From: QZLE01 sp033852135
GTDB lineage: Bacteria; Pseudomonadota; Gammaproteobacteria; QZLD01
Length of the DNA: 64,000 bases
Direction: 5' to 3'
Assembly: GCA_033852135.1 (NCBI GenBank)
Contig: JAWSVB010000017.1
Span: 62,001-126,000 of the forward strand
The stretch's first letter is position 1. Every line of letters starts with the position of its first letter. The position numbers and the translations under genes were made by a program. The notes beneath the pieces are model-generated. The model was not told the origin of the DNA, did no database searches, and saw only the letters and a list, made by a program, of their open reading frames with translations. Positions 7,807-16,087 of this stretch are shown here, in pieces.

Positions 7807-8262
7807 TTATTTTCTTTTTCTTGCAATGCTAAGACCAAGTAAACCAAAGCCCAAAATCGCAAGTGATGCTGGTTCTGGTACTTCAGTAGCTACAGAGCTT
7901 GTAATAACAACGGCCCAGTCAGAATTTATGCTATTAGCGCGATCATTCCATGTGAACCAAGCATTATCGCTGGATCCAATCCAACTTACAGCATTGTTAA
8001 TCCAGGTGTCTGCCTGAATGTCAAAATCGCCAAATGAAGATAAATCTATAAGGTTTAAGTTATGACCATAGCCAGGTGCAGAAAACGTAAACAAGTCTAG
8101 TTCATCAAAACCAAGAAAATTATTAGTGTTATCATCAATTCCAGCAAATTGCCCTGTGCCATATACGCTATCTCCGTACATAACATCAAAGTCAACTATA
8201 ACTCCAGCATTGGCAAAAATTGGGAAAATTGATAAAAATGCAATTAAAAAAAATTGTTTCAT
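7807..8262 (-). CDS. PEP-CTERM sorting domain-containing protein
   Basis: 151 residues. An N-terminal signal peptide (MKQFFLIAFLSIFPIFANAG) is followed by a Ser/Asn/Trp-containing beta-type domain with no recognised enzyme motif, then the C-terminal sorting signal (about 127-151): VPEP, a hydrophobic segment and a final RKRK. PEP-CTERM proteins are exported, held by the transmembrane helix and processed by an exosortase such as XrtA, often for association with exopolysaccharide. No exosortase is encoded in this window. GGAG precedes the ATG. Upstream lie a -24/-12 promoter (8295-8310) and a putative activator box (8375-8391), so expression probably depends on sigma-54 and PrsR. Confidence 0.93.
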   Translation of the reverse strand: MKQFFLIAFLSIFPIFANAGVIVDFDVMYGDSVYGTGQFAGIDDNTNNFLGFDELDLFTFSAPGYGHNLNLIDLSSFGDFDIQADTWINNAVSWIGSSDNAWFTWNDRANSINSDWAVVITSSVATEVPEPASLAILGFGLLGLSIARKRK

Positions 8263-8294
8263 GTTAGCTCCTTATTATTTGTTGTGACGTGTCT

Positions 8295-8310
8295 AGCAAG
8301 TTGTATGCCT
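8295..8310 (-). promoter_or_regulatory. Sigma-54 (-24/-12) promoter of the PEP-CTERM gene at 7807
   Basis: Minus-strand AGGCATACAACTTGCT matches the sigma-54 consensus TGGCACG-N4-TTGCA in the invariant GG and GC, with their correct spacing, and in most flanking positions. The predicted transcription start is near 8284, giving a leader of about 22 nt with an AAGGAG ribosome site. The second PEP-CTERM gene has a closely similar promoter (11 of 15 identical) at 51678. Confidence 0.78.
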
Positions 8311-8374
8311 GAAGAGATATGTTTATGAATTTAAGACTATATTTTTTACTTGGTGCTGTTTGGTATTGGTTGGT

Positions 8375-8391
8375 TGTAAAAAAATGTGACA
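8375..8391 (-). promoter_or_regulatory. Putative PrsR-binding (PEP-CTERM) box, copy 1
   Basis: Minus-strand TGTCACATTTTTTTACA. It is separated from the -24/-12 promoter by exactly 64 nt, the same distance as the matching box TGTCTAGTTATTTTACA before the PEP-CTERM gene at 51740; 13 of 17 positions are identical. The position suits an enhancer site for a sigma-54 activator. Assignment to PrsR is inference from gene content. Confidence 0.6.
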
Positions 8392-8462
8392 GGTGTGGTG
8401 TAGGATAATGAAAGATAAAGGTCAAATTGGCTTTTCAGCGTTTTAAAAATAATTGGTTTTAT

Positions 8463-8975
8463 TTATAAAGCTATTTTTTTAAAACCAGGTAAAAAGACCT
8501 CAACTAAGACGGCTTTATGTTCTGCTATCGAAAGAATTGACCGCCTGCATAAAAGCAAATCACATTTCTTTATTTCAGGGTTATTTGTGATCTCTTCAGG
8601 GAGTAGGTCAATCTGTTTTAAATATCCAAAATCCATTTTATCTTTGTGAAACTGCTTATTTTTAAGCAGGAATATTCCAAGGGAACTTTCACCTAGCTGA
8701 ACCAGTTTAGGTGTTGTTTTGGCTAATTCATGCGGGAAATGCGTCTGAGCATAAATAAGAGGGGTTGTATTGTTATATATGATTGTTTCACGGTAAAAGC
8801 TATCTTGATTTTTAGAATAACCGCTACTGATGAGTTTGAATCTAGGGGGATGCTTTAGTTTATCTTGTAGAAATATGGAGACTGGTGTGGTTTTTCGCAG
8901 CCATGTAGTCATGTTGCTGTTGTCATCAGGCAGAATTCTATGATCTTTCCATTGAATGCTGTTAAATCTTATCAA
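8463..8975 (-). CDS. ubiC: Chorismate lyase UbiC
   Basis: Splits chorismate into 4-hydroxybenzoate and pyruvate, the first committed step of ubiquinone synthesis. About 170 residues from a TTG start, close to the 165 of the Escherichia coli protein. Similarity is distant but patterned: RETIIYNNTTPLIYAQT (the Arg at 62 corresponds to the substrate-binding Arg76), LGESSLGIFLL at 94-104, LLCRRSILSI, and EVFLPGF at 159-165 with the conserved Glu. No ribosome site marks the start; an internal ATG at residue 22 would give 149 residues. ubiA, its usual partner, is not nearby. The identity is likely but less certain than for neighbours. Confidence 0.8.
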   Translation of the reverse strand: MIRFNSIQWKDHRILPDDNSNMTTWLRKTTPVSIFLQDKLKHPPRFKLISSGYSKNQDSFYRETIIYNNTTPLIYAQTHFPHELAKTTPKLVQLGESSLGIFLLKNKQFHKDKMDFGYLKQIDLLPEEITNNPEIKKCDLLLCRRSILSIAEHKAVLVEVFLPGFKKIAL

Positions 8976-9144
8976 TTGTAGTGCCAGTCAAAATGTGTAA
9001 GGTATCGATGATACCGTGTTTAGTAACGTTTGAGAATAACTGCTGTAATGCATGGTATTTGATATAAAGCATAAAAAGCATGTTATTGTTTGAAAAAACT
9101 GGGGGTAAAATGACTATGTTTTGTGGGGTTCTATTTTAAGTTGA

Positions 9145-9160
9145 TGGCAAGTGTTTAGCT
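9145..9160 (+). promoter_or_regulatory. Candidate sigma-54 promoter upstream of the pilin operon
   Basis: TGGCAAGTGTTTAGCT agrees with TGGCACG-N4-TTGCA at TGGCA, G7, T12, and the GC of the -12 element, with exact spacing. It faces fimT but is about 280 nt upstream of it, so it would give a long leader or drive an unrecognised small RNA. The box found at the PEP-CTERM promoters is absent here, so another activator (for example PilR) would be needed. Confidence 0.45.
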
Positions 9161-9358
9161 GAAATCATATATATATATTTAAAAAACAACGACTATGTCA
9201 GCTTCTAGTGTAGATGCTGCGAGGTTTATGAGCTATATACATTATATGAAGTGTTTTTTTATATATCATAATGTTATGGAAGACGTTGTTTGGTAGTAAT
9301 AAATTACACTGTTATCAGTTTGTAATTAAGTTGATTGTCTTGAGGCTGCTTAAAGGGG

Positions 9359-9378
9359 TTTTCCACTTGTCGGGAAAA
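9359..9378. repeat. 20-nt palindromic element, copy 2
   Basis: TTTTCCACTTGTCGGGAAAA, 60-80 nt before fimT. It shares 15 invariant positions with the copies at 673-692 and 54557-54576. Here it is upstream of an operon rather than at a gene end, so a pure terminator role does not explain it. Confidence 0.55.
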
Positions 9379-9438
9379 GTGATGGACGTATCGGAAAGCA
9401 GCTGCTAGGTAGATAAATAAGTGTTAAAAATAGATGAT

Positions 9439-9975
9439 ATGAAAAGTTTAAAAGGTTTTACATTGCTGGAACTGATGGTAACGCTGGCTGTGTCAGCGAT
9501 CTTGATGTTTATTGCTGTACCATCTTTTGTGTCTTTTATCCGTAATAGTCAAATGACTACACAGGCCAATGCCTTTTTTACAGATTTAAGTCTGACAAAA
9601 AGTGAAGCAGTTAAAAGAAATTCTCGGGTTTCTATTTGTTCCAGTACAAATGGTACCTCATGCTCAGGCAGTACAAACTGGGCAACAGGGTGGATTGTGT
9701 TTACTGATGCATCAGGAGCATCTGGTACTTTGGATGGCACAGATGAACTATTGAGAATTCATGGTGAAATTAAAGGTGAGGCTACCTTGGCATCGAGCGG
9801 TGATACTTTTGTTCAGTTTACACCTTCTGGTTATTCCAGCTCCTATAATGATGCATCAGCAACTGAAACAGTATTTACATTAGACCATAGTGATTGCACC
9901 GGGGATCAAAGAAGGGTGATTTCAGTAGCCCCGTTTGGTCGTGTTCAAGTTGACAGAGAAACCTGTGGCAGTTGA
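9439..9975 (+). CDS. fimT: GspH/FimT family minor pseudopilin
   Basis: Minor pilin that helps prime type IV pilus assembly at the inner membrane; FimT-type proteins can also bind DNA during uptake. The prepilin signal is KGFTLLELM, with cleavage between G and F, the Glu at mature position 5, and a following hydrophobic helix. The C-terminal part is the small beta domain with cysteine pairs, including SICSSTNGTSCSGS and a terminal RETCGS. About 178 residues from ATG 9439; an upstream GTG at 9421 preceded by AGGTAG would add six residues and is a fair alternative. It is the first gene of the fimT-pilVWXY1-pilE cluster. Confidence 0.9.
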   Translation: MKSLKGFTLLELMVTLAVSAILMFIAVPSFVSFIRNSQMTTQANAFFTDLSLTKSEAVKRNSRVSICSSTNGTSCSGSTNWATGWIVFTDASGASGTLDGTDELLRIHGEIKGEATLASSGDTFVQFTPSGYSSSYNDASATETVFTLDHSDCTGDQRRVISVAPFGRVQVDRETCGS

Positions 9976-9991
9976 TAGCAAGGTGTTTAAT

Positions 9992-10522
9992 ATGAAAGAT
10001 AAAAGCACTAGAAATTATAATTATCCTCATAGTCTGATAATAGCTAAAAAGCACAAAGGCTTCGGAATTTTAGAGATTTTAATAACTGTATTTGTATTGG
10101 CAGTGGGGCTTCTTGGAATAGCATCACTGCAGACCCTTGGATTCCGTGCCAGTCAAAGCTCATATATGCGTACTATTGCTGCTTATAAAGCGTATGAAAT
10201 GATCGATAGAATGCGTGCAAACCCTGATGGGATATCTGGTGGTAGTTATAATGCAATTTCTGGAATCCCAGAAGTTGCAACTAACTGCTCACAGACAACA
10301 TGCTCAAGTTCAGAGATGGCTGTATATGATACCAATCAATGGAATGATGAACTGGCTGGTCTTTTACCGACAGGTCAAGGAACCGTTGCAGGGGCTGGAT
10401 CAGGTTCTGTATTCCAGGTAACTATTCGCTGGGATGAGAGTAGAACCGGAGCAACAGGAACTGGGTGTAATCCTGATAGCGATTCAGATTTACAGTGTTT
10501 TACTGTTAATGTGCAGTTATAA
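9992..10522 (+). CDS. pilV: Type IV pilus modification protein PilV
   Basis: Minor pilin of the priming complex. The leader is unusually long (about 23 residues) and ends HKG before FGILEILITVFVLAVGLLGIASLQT, which carries the conserved Glu5 and the AVGLLGIA-x-LQ pattern typical of PilV. The frame is open from a GTG at 9935, overlapping fimT, but AGGTG at 9981-9985 points to the ATG at 9992, 16 nt after the fimT stop. The product is 176 residues. A cysteine pair in the C-terminal part (NCSQTTC) probably forms a disulfide. Confidence 0.9.
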   Translation: MKDKSTRNYNYPHSLIIAKKHKGFGILEILITVFVLAVGLLGIASLQTLGFRASQSSYMRTIAAYKAYEMIDRMRANPDGISGGSYNAISGIPEVATNCSQTTCSSSEMAVYDTNQWNDELAGLLPTGQGTVAGAGSGSVFQVTIRWDESRTGATGTGCNPDSDSDLQCFTVNVQL

Positions 10523-10555
10523 AGTAAAGTGAGGCGGTAAATAACCGAGAACAAC

Positions 10556-11587
10556 ATGAATAATCAAGCACACAGGCAGTCATTGAAAAAAGTAATATCA
10601 GTTGCAAGGCAAACAGGACTATCTTTAGTTGAATTAATGATAGCTATGACAATAGGCTTAATATTACTTACAGGTGTTTTGCAGATTACTATTGCTAATA
10701 GTGATAATAGCCGCCTGCATGAGCAAATGTCGCGGGTGCAAGAAGCCGGCAGATTTGCAATTGATGTAATATCTAAAGATATTCGAATGGCAGACTTTTG
10801 GGGGTGTGCTTCATCTATATCTAAAGTCACAAATAACTTAAACCCTGCAGGTGCTGATTACTCAGGGCTTGAGTTTGATGGTGGTGTTGCTGGTGCAGAT
10901 GGGGCATCTAATGGCCCGGATTCAATTACTTTGAGTGGTGCGTATGGCTTAGGATTAACAGTTCAGTCACCTTATGGTCCGCAGGCCAATTCAAACATAA
11001 AAGTTCCTGCTGATAACTCATTGGAGCAGTTTGGTATTGTTTTGCTTAGTGATTGTTTGGCAGGCGATATCTTTGAAATAACTAACTCTAATCCAGATAG
11101 TGGTACCGTAGTTCACAATACTGGTACTGTGGCAATTGGCCCTGGTAACTATAACCCAAGTCCAACCTGTGTCAGTGGTCATTGTCTTTCTAAGGTATAT
11201 GAAGGTGATGCTCAGATCTACCAGTTGCAAAGCCTTACTTATTCAATACAGCAAGCTGCATTTGAAGAGCCAGTTTTAGTGCGAAGCTTAAATGCAGGAA
11301 CACCGGTTGAATTAGTGTCAGGTATTGAGGATATGCAGCTTGAATATGGTGTTGATACAAATGGGGATGGTGTAGCCGATATATATAAGACTGCTACACA
11401 GGTTACAGCAGCGGGTGAATGGGAGGTAGTTATCTCAGTTAAGCTGTCCCTTTTAGTCAGGTCTCAAGAAACTATTATGTCTGAAACACAAGTTTATGAT
11501 TATAACGGTGTTGAAGTGACCTCTTCAGATCGCAGGCTAAGGCGAGTATTCACTACAGTCGTAACCATAAGAAATAGAACCATCTAA
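10556..11587 (+). CDS. pilW: Minor pilin PilW
   Basis: 343 residues, the expected size for PilW. The prepilin motif is RQTG followed by LSLVELMIAMTIGLILLTGVLQI, with cleavage after Gly21 and Glu5 of the mature protein present. The C-terminal region includes VSGIEDMQLEYGVDTNGDGVADIY, a PilW signature with a calcium-loop-like DTNGDGVAD, and the closing RRVFTTVVTIRNR strand. It is part of the minor pilin complex carrying PilY1 to the pilus tip. Confidence 0.93.
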   Translation: MNNQAHRQSLKKVISVARQTGLSLVELMIAMTIGLILLTGVLQITIANSDNSRLHEQMSRVQEAGRFAIDVISKDIRMADFWGCASSISKVTNNLNPAGADYSGLEFDGGVAGADGASNGPDSITLSGAYGLGLTVQSPYGPQANSNIKVPADNSLEQFGIVLLSDCLAGDIFEITNSNPDSGTVVHNTGTVAIGPGNYNPSPTCVSGHCLSKVYEGDAQIYQLQSLTYSIQQAAFEEPVLVRSLNAGTPVELVSGIEDMQLEYGVDTNGDGVADIYKTATQVTAAGEWEVVISVKLSLLVRSQETIMSETQVYDYNGVEVTSSDRRLRRVFTTVVTIRNRTI

Positions 11588-11597
11588 AGGTATATCC

Positions 11598-12137
11598 ATG
11601 ATTAGTAAATTACCAGCAGTAGTGATTAAAAAAGAGAAAGGTGCCGTACTGGTAGTTGGTCTTATTATGCTGCTAATTATGACCCTTCTTGGTATTACCA
11701 CTATGCATACATCAGTAATTGAGGAGCATATGAATGGTAACCTTCGTGACAAACAGCTTGCATTTCAAGCAGCAGAATCAGCAGTTCGAGATGCTGAGCT
11801 ATTCGTTGAAAATATAGTTTCAACTGCTGCATTTGACGGCAGTGGTGGGCTTTATGGTGTAGATGACACTGAGCCTGATTTTGACGGTACTTGGGATGAT
11901 TCAAATTCTCGAGAATATAGTGGAAGCTTGGGAGGAGTAAATACAATCCCAAGATACAGAGTCAAAATGATTGGTGAGTTTGGTGAAGCAAGTGGTGCAA
12001 TCAATATTGGGCGTTATGGTGAATTAAAGGCTCAGGCTGGCGTAACCGCTTTTTTAATCACAGTGCGTGGTACAGGCGGAAGTGATAATTCCGTTGTATA
12101 TGTGCGGTCCCATTATGGCCGCAGGATAAGTGGATAG
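11598..12137 (+). CDS. pilX: Minor pilin PilX
   Basis: 179 residues. The N terminus KEKGAVLVVGLIMLLIMTLLGITTMHTSVIEEHMNGN is typical of PilX: a Gly cleavage site and a long hydrophobic helix but no Glu5. It is followed by QLAFQAAESAVRDAE, the diagnostic PilX segment. In Pseudomonas PilX, with PilV, PilW and PilY1, forms the tip-priming subcomplex. The spacing of 10 nt after pilW indicates one transcript. Confidence 0.93.
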   Translation: MISKLPAVVIKKEKGAVLVVGLIMLLIMTLLGITTMHTSVIEEHMNGNLRDKQLAFQAAESAVRDAELFVENIVSTAAFDGSGGLYGVDDTEPDFDGTWDDSNSREYSGSLGGVNTIPRYRVKMIGEFGEASGAINIGRYGELKAQAGVTAFLITVRGTGGSDNSVVYVRSHYGRRISG

Positions 12138-12191
12138 ATTTAGTAAGACTAAGTTGAAGTAAGTGCTGGTGTGAATTGGAGGAGAAAAGAG

Positions 12192-15100
12192 ATGAATACC
12201 ATAAATAAAGCAAAGCTTGGTAAAGTGATGGCGCTGCTTTTTGTGAGTAGTTTTGCTCCAGCGCTCTATGCTGCACCTGGAACATTAGCTGATAGCCCAT
12301 TATTCTTATCAACAACAGTTGAACCGAATATTTTTTGGACAGTTGATGATTCAGGAAGTATGGAATTTGAAATTTTGGTGGAAGGAGTTTCTGGCGGAAC
12401 CCCTGTTATTGGAGGCGAGGAATACTACGTTCTTCCTCATACTGCTAACCAGTATGATGGTAACACATATTTTACTCGAACAATGCCGTCAGAGGGAACA
12501 GTAACTGGAGCTTGGAAGGTTCGTAATCATAACTATAATGTTCTTTATTATAATCCAGCGATAACATATACCCCGTGGGCTGGATCAGATGCAGCTGGAG
12601 CTCCATTATTCACTGATGCTAATCCTGCTGCAGCATATTATGATCCATCAAGTACTGGTGATGGCACTTTAGATTTAACAACATCAATCACATACAAATA
12701 CAGGGATAATAGTAATGATACTATTTTTCCCGCAAGATATTATACCTGGACTGATGCTGATGGTGATGGAGTAGTTGAGGATTCAGATATTGTTGCAGCG
12801 GATAATTTAGTTGAGATTAAAAGCTCTACTGCAACTTATACGGGGGGCGTTGATCGAGTTGATTGTGCGGCGGCTCCAACCTGTACTTATGCGGAAGAGA
12901 TTCAAAACTTTGCCAACTGGTATCAGTTTTATCGTAAAAGAGAGTTTATTGCTAAGTCGGCAATGGGTAGCGTGGTTCAGGGCAATTCCTCTTCACGTAT
13001 GGGAATTCGTGGGTTCAATATTGGTCATATTGCTGATGTAGTTAGTTTGAGTGATTCAGCTAGTAAAATTGGTTTTTTAGATGAGGTTTATGATTTTTAC
13101 GCGCAAAAAGCAGGTACTGCTGCGAGAAGATCATTGCAAGGAACAGGGGAATATTTTGAAGGACAAATTGACGGGCTATCTTCGCCAATATTGTCTGCAG
13201 GTAACGGAGGTACATGTCAGCAGAATTTTAATATCCTGATTACTGATGGATATTGGAATGGAGGTGATCCTGATTTATCACCGGATAATATTGATGGTGA
13301 TAATAATACCGATTTTGATGGTGGATATTATGCTGATAGTTATGGTAATACCTTAGCAGATGTCGCAATGCATTACTATGAACGGGATTTAGCAACGGCT
13401 CTGGATGATAAAGTACCAACAACCCCTGGAGTTGATGAGGCAGATCATCAGCATTTGGTAACTTATACTGTTGCGTTTGGTATTGAAGGCACTCTTGATC
13501 CGGAGACCCAAGACCCTCTTGATTCCAATCCAGGAACATTTTGGCCAAACCCAACCAGCGATTCAGCGAAAGTTGATGACCTATGGCATGCAGCCTATAA
13601 CAGTAGAGGTCTATATTTGAATGCACAAAAACCAGGGGAGTTAGTTAGCTCTTTGGAAACAGCGCTGGAAAATATTGATGATCGTTCTGGAAGTGCAGCT
13701 GCAGTAGCGTTTAATACAAATACACTTACAACAGGCAGCTCTGTATTTCTTGTGCTATTTAACTCTAATAGGTGGAGTGGGAATGTATATAAGTATGACC
13801 TAGATCCAATTACCGGAGCTGTATCAGATACCATTTCTTGGGAGGCATCATCAGTTTTAGACTCAAGGAATTTATCGACTAATTCAAGAGTGATTCTAAC
13901 CAATAATGGTACTGATGGGATTCCTTTTCAGTGGGCAAATATCACAACAGCTCAAAAGAATGATTTGAAAACTAACCCTGCTGGTGGAACTGATTCTGAT
14001 ACAAAAGGAGAGGCGCGTTTAGATTATTTGCGTGGTGATCGTTCTAATGAAAGCGCCGGTTATAATTATAGAACCAGATCTAGTCGCCTAGGTGATATTG
14101 TGCATTCTAACCCTGTGTATGTTGGGGCACCATCCATGTCATGGCCTGATAGCGCACCTTTTCCAACACTAACAGAAGGCTATTCAACTTGGAAAGCATT
14201 GGATGCAGTAAAAAATAGAGAGCCAATGCTATATGTTGGTGCTAATGATGGAATGATGCACGGGTTTAGGTCTAGCGATGGAAAAGAAATGATGGGATAT
14301 ATTCCATCTAACCTATTTTCAACAGACACTAACAGCGGCCTGCACTATCTTGCAGATCCAGCTTATTTGCATAGATATTATGTGGATCTTCCTCCAACTG
14401 TTACAGATGCGTATGTAAAAGTTGATGCGGCAGGAACAGCAGCATGGAGAACCTTGCTTCTTGGAGGTCAGAGAGGAGGAGGAAAAGGTTTATTTGCACT
14501 CGATATTACCTACCCAACTTCTTTTTCTGAAGCAAATGCTGCGGATACAGTTCTTTGGGAGTTTACCGAAACAGATTTAGGTTATACATATAGTGAGCCA
14601 ACAGTTGCTTTGATGAATAATGGTAAATGGGCAGCAATATTTGGTAATGGTTATAATAATACTGGTGATGGAGAAGCCCACTTATTTGTTGTATATCTTG
14701 AAGGTGGTTTAGATGGTATTTGGACTAGCGGTACTGACTACATCAAAATTACTACAGGAACAGGTTCTTCAGGTACTAAGAATGGCTTATCAACCCCCGC
14801 TGTAATTGACACAGATGGAAATGGCACTGCTGATAGGGTGTATGCCGGAGATCTATTTGGTGATATGTGGGCATTCGACCTATCAAGTTCAAACGATTCA
14901 AGCTGGAGTGTGGCTTATAAGCAAGGTTCTACTCCTAAACCAATATTTGATGGATCTACTACTCAGCCAATTACTGTAGAGCCGGTTGTTGCTAATCATC
15001 CAACTGAGGTTGGAAGTTCGCCAAACTATATGGTTTATTTTGGTACAGGACAGTATTTGGTTGATACAGATAAAACTAATACCGATTCTCAGTCATTTTA

Positions 15101-15680
15101 TGGAGTATGGGATGAAGGTACAAAAGAGTTAGGGCGTTCAAACCTTGTTGAGCAAACTTTTGAAACAGGGTTTGCAAGTAATGTAAGGGTGTTGAGTAAT
15201 AATTCTGTAGCTTATGATGGTAGTGGCGGTACAAAGCGCTATGGGTGGTATATTGATTTGCCAACATCTACAGAGCGGGTAGTAGTTAATCCTGCAATAC
15301 GTGGTGATATCGTTTATTTCAACACATTGATCTCATCCACTGATCCTTGTACTTATGGTGGTAGTGGTTGGTTGATGGGAGTTGATATGATAACCGGTGG
15401 TAGACCAGATTCAGAAAATACCATCTTTGATGTTAATGGTGATGGTGTTGTTGATGCAAGTGACTTGCTGACTAATAGTGATGAATCTATCTCAGGCGCT
15501 GGTGCAAGCGGTATCCAATATGCAGGAGGTATACCAGCTGAATCAGCATTTTTGGGAGACTATCAATATACTCCAGGAACAAATACAGATGATGGAAGTG
15601 ATATCGAAGTGAATAAAATTCAGGATCTTGGTGATAACCAGACTGGAAGGCTCTCGTGGGAAGAAATATCACTAGATTAG
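12192..15680 (+). CDS. pilY1: Type IV pilus tip adhesin / assembly factor PilY1
   Basis: About 1162 residues from ATG 12192, which has GGAGGAG seven nt upstream; the GTG at 12171 lacks a site. A signal peptide ends near ALYAAP. The N-terminal half has a degenerate von Willebrand A-like start (FWTVDDSGSMEFE), and the C-terminal third is the conserved PilY1 beta-propeller (GANDGMMHGFRSSDGKEMMGYIPSN, then GGQRGGGKGLFALDIT). Calcium loops of the D-x-D-x-N/D type occur at 188-199 (DADGDGVVEDSD), 873-881 (DTDGNGTAD, equivalent to the Pseudomonas site that controls retraction) and 1080-1088 (DVNGDGVVD). It is exported and displayed on the pilus, where it affects adhesion, surface sensing and twitching. 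Confidence 0.95.
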   Translation: MNTINKAKLGKVMALLFVSSFAPALYAAPGTLADSPLFLSTTVEPNIFWTVDDSGSMEFEILVEGVSGGTPVIGGEEYYVLPHTANQYDGNTYFTRTMPSEGTVTGAWKVRNHNYNVLYYNPAITYTPWAGSDAAGAPLFTDANPAAAYYDPSSTGDGTLDLTTSITYKYRDNSNDTIFPARYYTWTDADGDGVVEDSDIVAADNLVEIKSSTATYTGGVDRVDCAAAPTCTYAEEIQNFANWYQFYRKREFIAKSAMGSVVQGNSSSRMGIRGFNIGHIADVVSLSDSASKIGFLDEVYDFYAQKAGTAARRSLQGTGEYFEGQIDGLSSPILSAGNGGTCQQNFNILITDGYWNGGDPDLSPDNIDGDNNTDFDGGYYADSYGNTLADVAMHYYERDLATALDDKVPTTPGVDEADHQHLVTYTVAFGIEGTLDPETQDPLDSNPGTFWPNPTSDSAKVDDLWHAAYNSRGLYLNAQKPGELVSSLETALENIDDRSGSAAAVAFNTNTLTTGSSVFLVLFNSNRWSGNVYKYDLDPITGAVSDTISWEASSVLDSRNLSTNSRVILTNNGTDGIPFQWANITTAQKNDLKTNPAGGTDSDTKGEARLDYLRGDRSNESAGYNYRTRSSRLGDIVHSNPVYVGAPSMSWPDSAPFPTLTEGYSTWKALDAVKNREPMLYVGANDGMMHGFRSSDGKEMMGYIPSNLFSTDTNSGLHYLADPAYLHRYYVDLPPTVTDAYVKVDAAGTAAWRTLLLGGQRGGGKGLFALDITYPTSFSEANAADTVLWEFTETDLGYTYSEPTVALMNNGKWAAIFGNGYNNTGDGEAHLFVVYLEGGLDGIWTSGTDYIKITTGTGSSGTKNGLSTPAVIDTDGNGTADRVYAGDLFGDMWAFDLSSSNDSSWSVAYKQGSTPKPIFDGSTTQPITVEPVVANHPTEVGSSPNYMVYFGTGQYLVDTDKTNTDSQSFYGVWDEGTKELGRSNLVEQTFETGFASNVRVLSNNSVAYDGSGGTKRYGWYIDLPTSTERVVVNPAIRGDIVYFNTLISSTDPCTYGGSGWLMGVDMITGGRPDSENTIFDVNGDGVVDASDLLTNSDESISGAGASGIQYAGGIPAESAFLGDYQYTPGTNTDDGSDIEVNKIQDLGDNQTGRLSWEEISLD

Positions 15681-15694
15681 ATTAGGAGAAGATG

Positions 15695-16087
15695 ATGAAA
15701 AAGTTATTACTACTGATAGCGATTTTTTTCCCAATGGTGGCAAGTGCAGAAGCTCCATCTTGGTACCCTCAGGAAGATTTTGTACTTCAAGGCACGATTG
15801 ACCGGATAAATATTCTGGAGAGATCTTTGGTTATTTCTGACTCAAGTTTGGTTTTTGCTTCAAAGGTAAAAGTGCATAGCTTGACGCAGGAGTTTTATCC
15901 ACTTTCTAAGCTTAAAGTTGGTGATGTTGTTGGTGCCAATGCTATTGATACTCCCGGGGGTATTCGGCAGGTTGTAGAGATATGGTTGCTACAGGCGCCA
16001 AATTCTTCTGGTACGCCAGCCTCCCAAACTATTTCTGACCAACAGCTAAGAAAACAAGATAGGGTCAGTTCAAAGGTAAGAAAATGA
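15695..16087 (+). CDS. Small periplasmic protein of the pilin cluster, PilY2-like
   Basis: About 130 residues with a clear signal peptide (MKKLLLLIAIFFPMVASAEA). The mature part contains LQGTIDRINILERSLVISDSSLVFASKVKVHS...LKVGDVVGANA, a small beta-barrel-like pattern (a strand ending in a diglycine region and a KVGD turn). Its position between pilY1 and pilE, and its size, match PilY2 of Pseudomonas, whose exact role is unclear. Homology is by position and general pattern, so I give no gene symbol. Tandem ATGs lie at 15692 and 15695; AGGAG at 15684-15688 fits the second better. The stop codon overlaps the pilE start. Confidence 0.75.
   Translation: MKKLLLLIAIFFPMVASAEAPSWYPQEDFVLQGTIDRINILERSLVISDSSLVFASKVKVHSLTQEFYPLSKLKVGDVVGANAIDTPGGIRQVVEIWLLQAPNSSGTPASQTISDQQLRKQDRVSSKVRK

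Larger units (their letters stand above)
8976..9438. other. Long intergenic region upstream of the minor pilin operon
   Basis: About 450 nt between the divergent ubiC and fimT. It is very AT-rich, with an alternating AT run near 9168-9178. It contains a good -24/-12 match at 9145-9160 facing fimT, and a 20-nt palindrome at 9359-9378. No convincing gene is seen; a 33-codon frame at 9195-9296 lacks a ribosome site. Confidence 0.55.

Noticed and set aside
9195..9296. 33-codon frame (MSASSVDAARF...) in the leader upstream of fimT
   Set aside because: No ribosome binding site, and composition like the surrounding AT-rich non-coding sequence; it could arise by chance.
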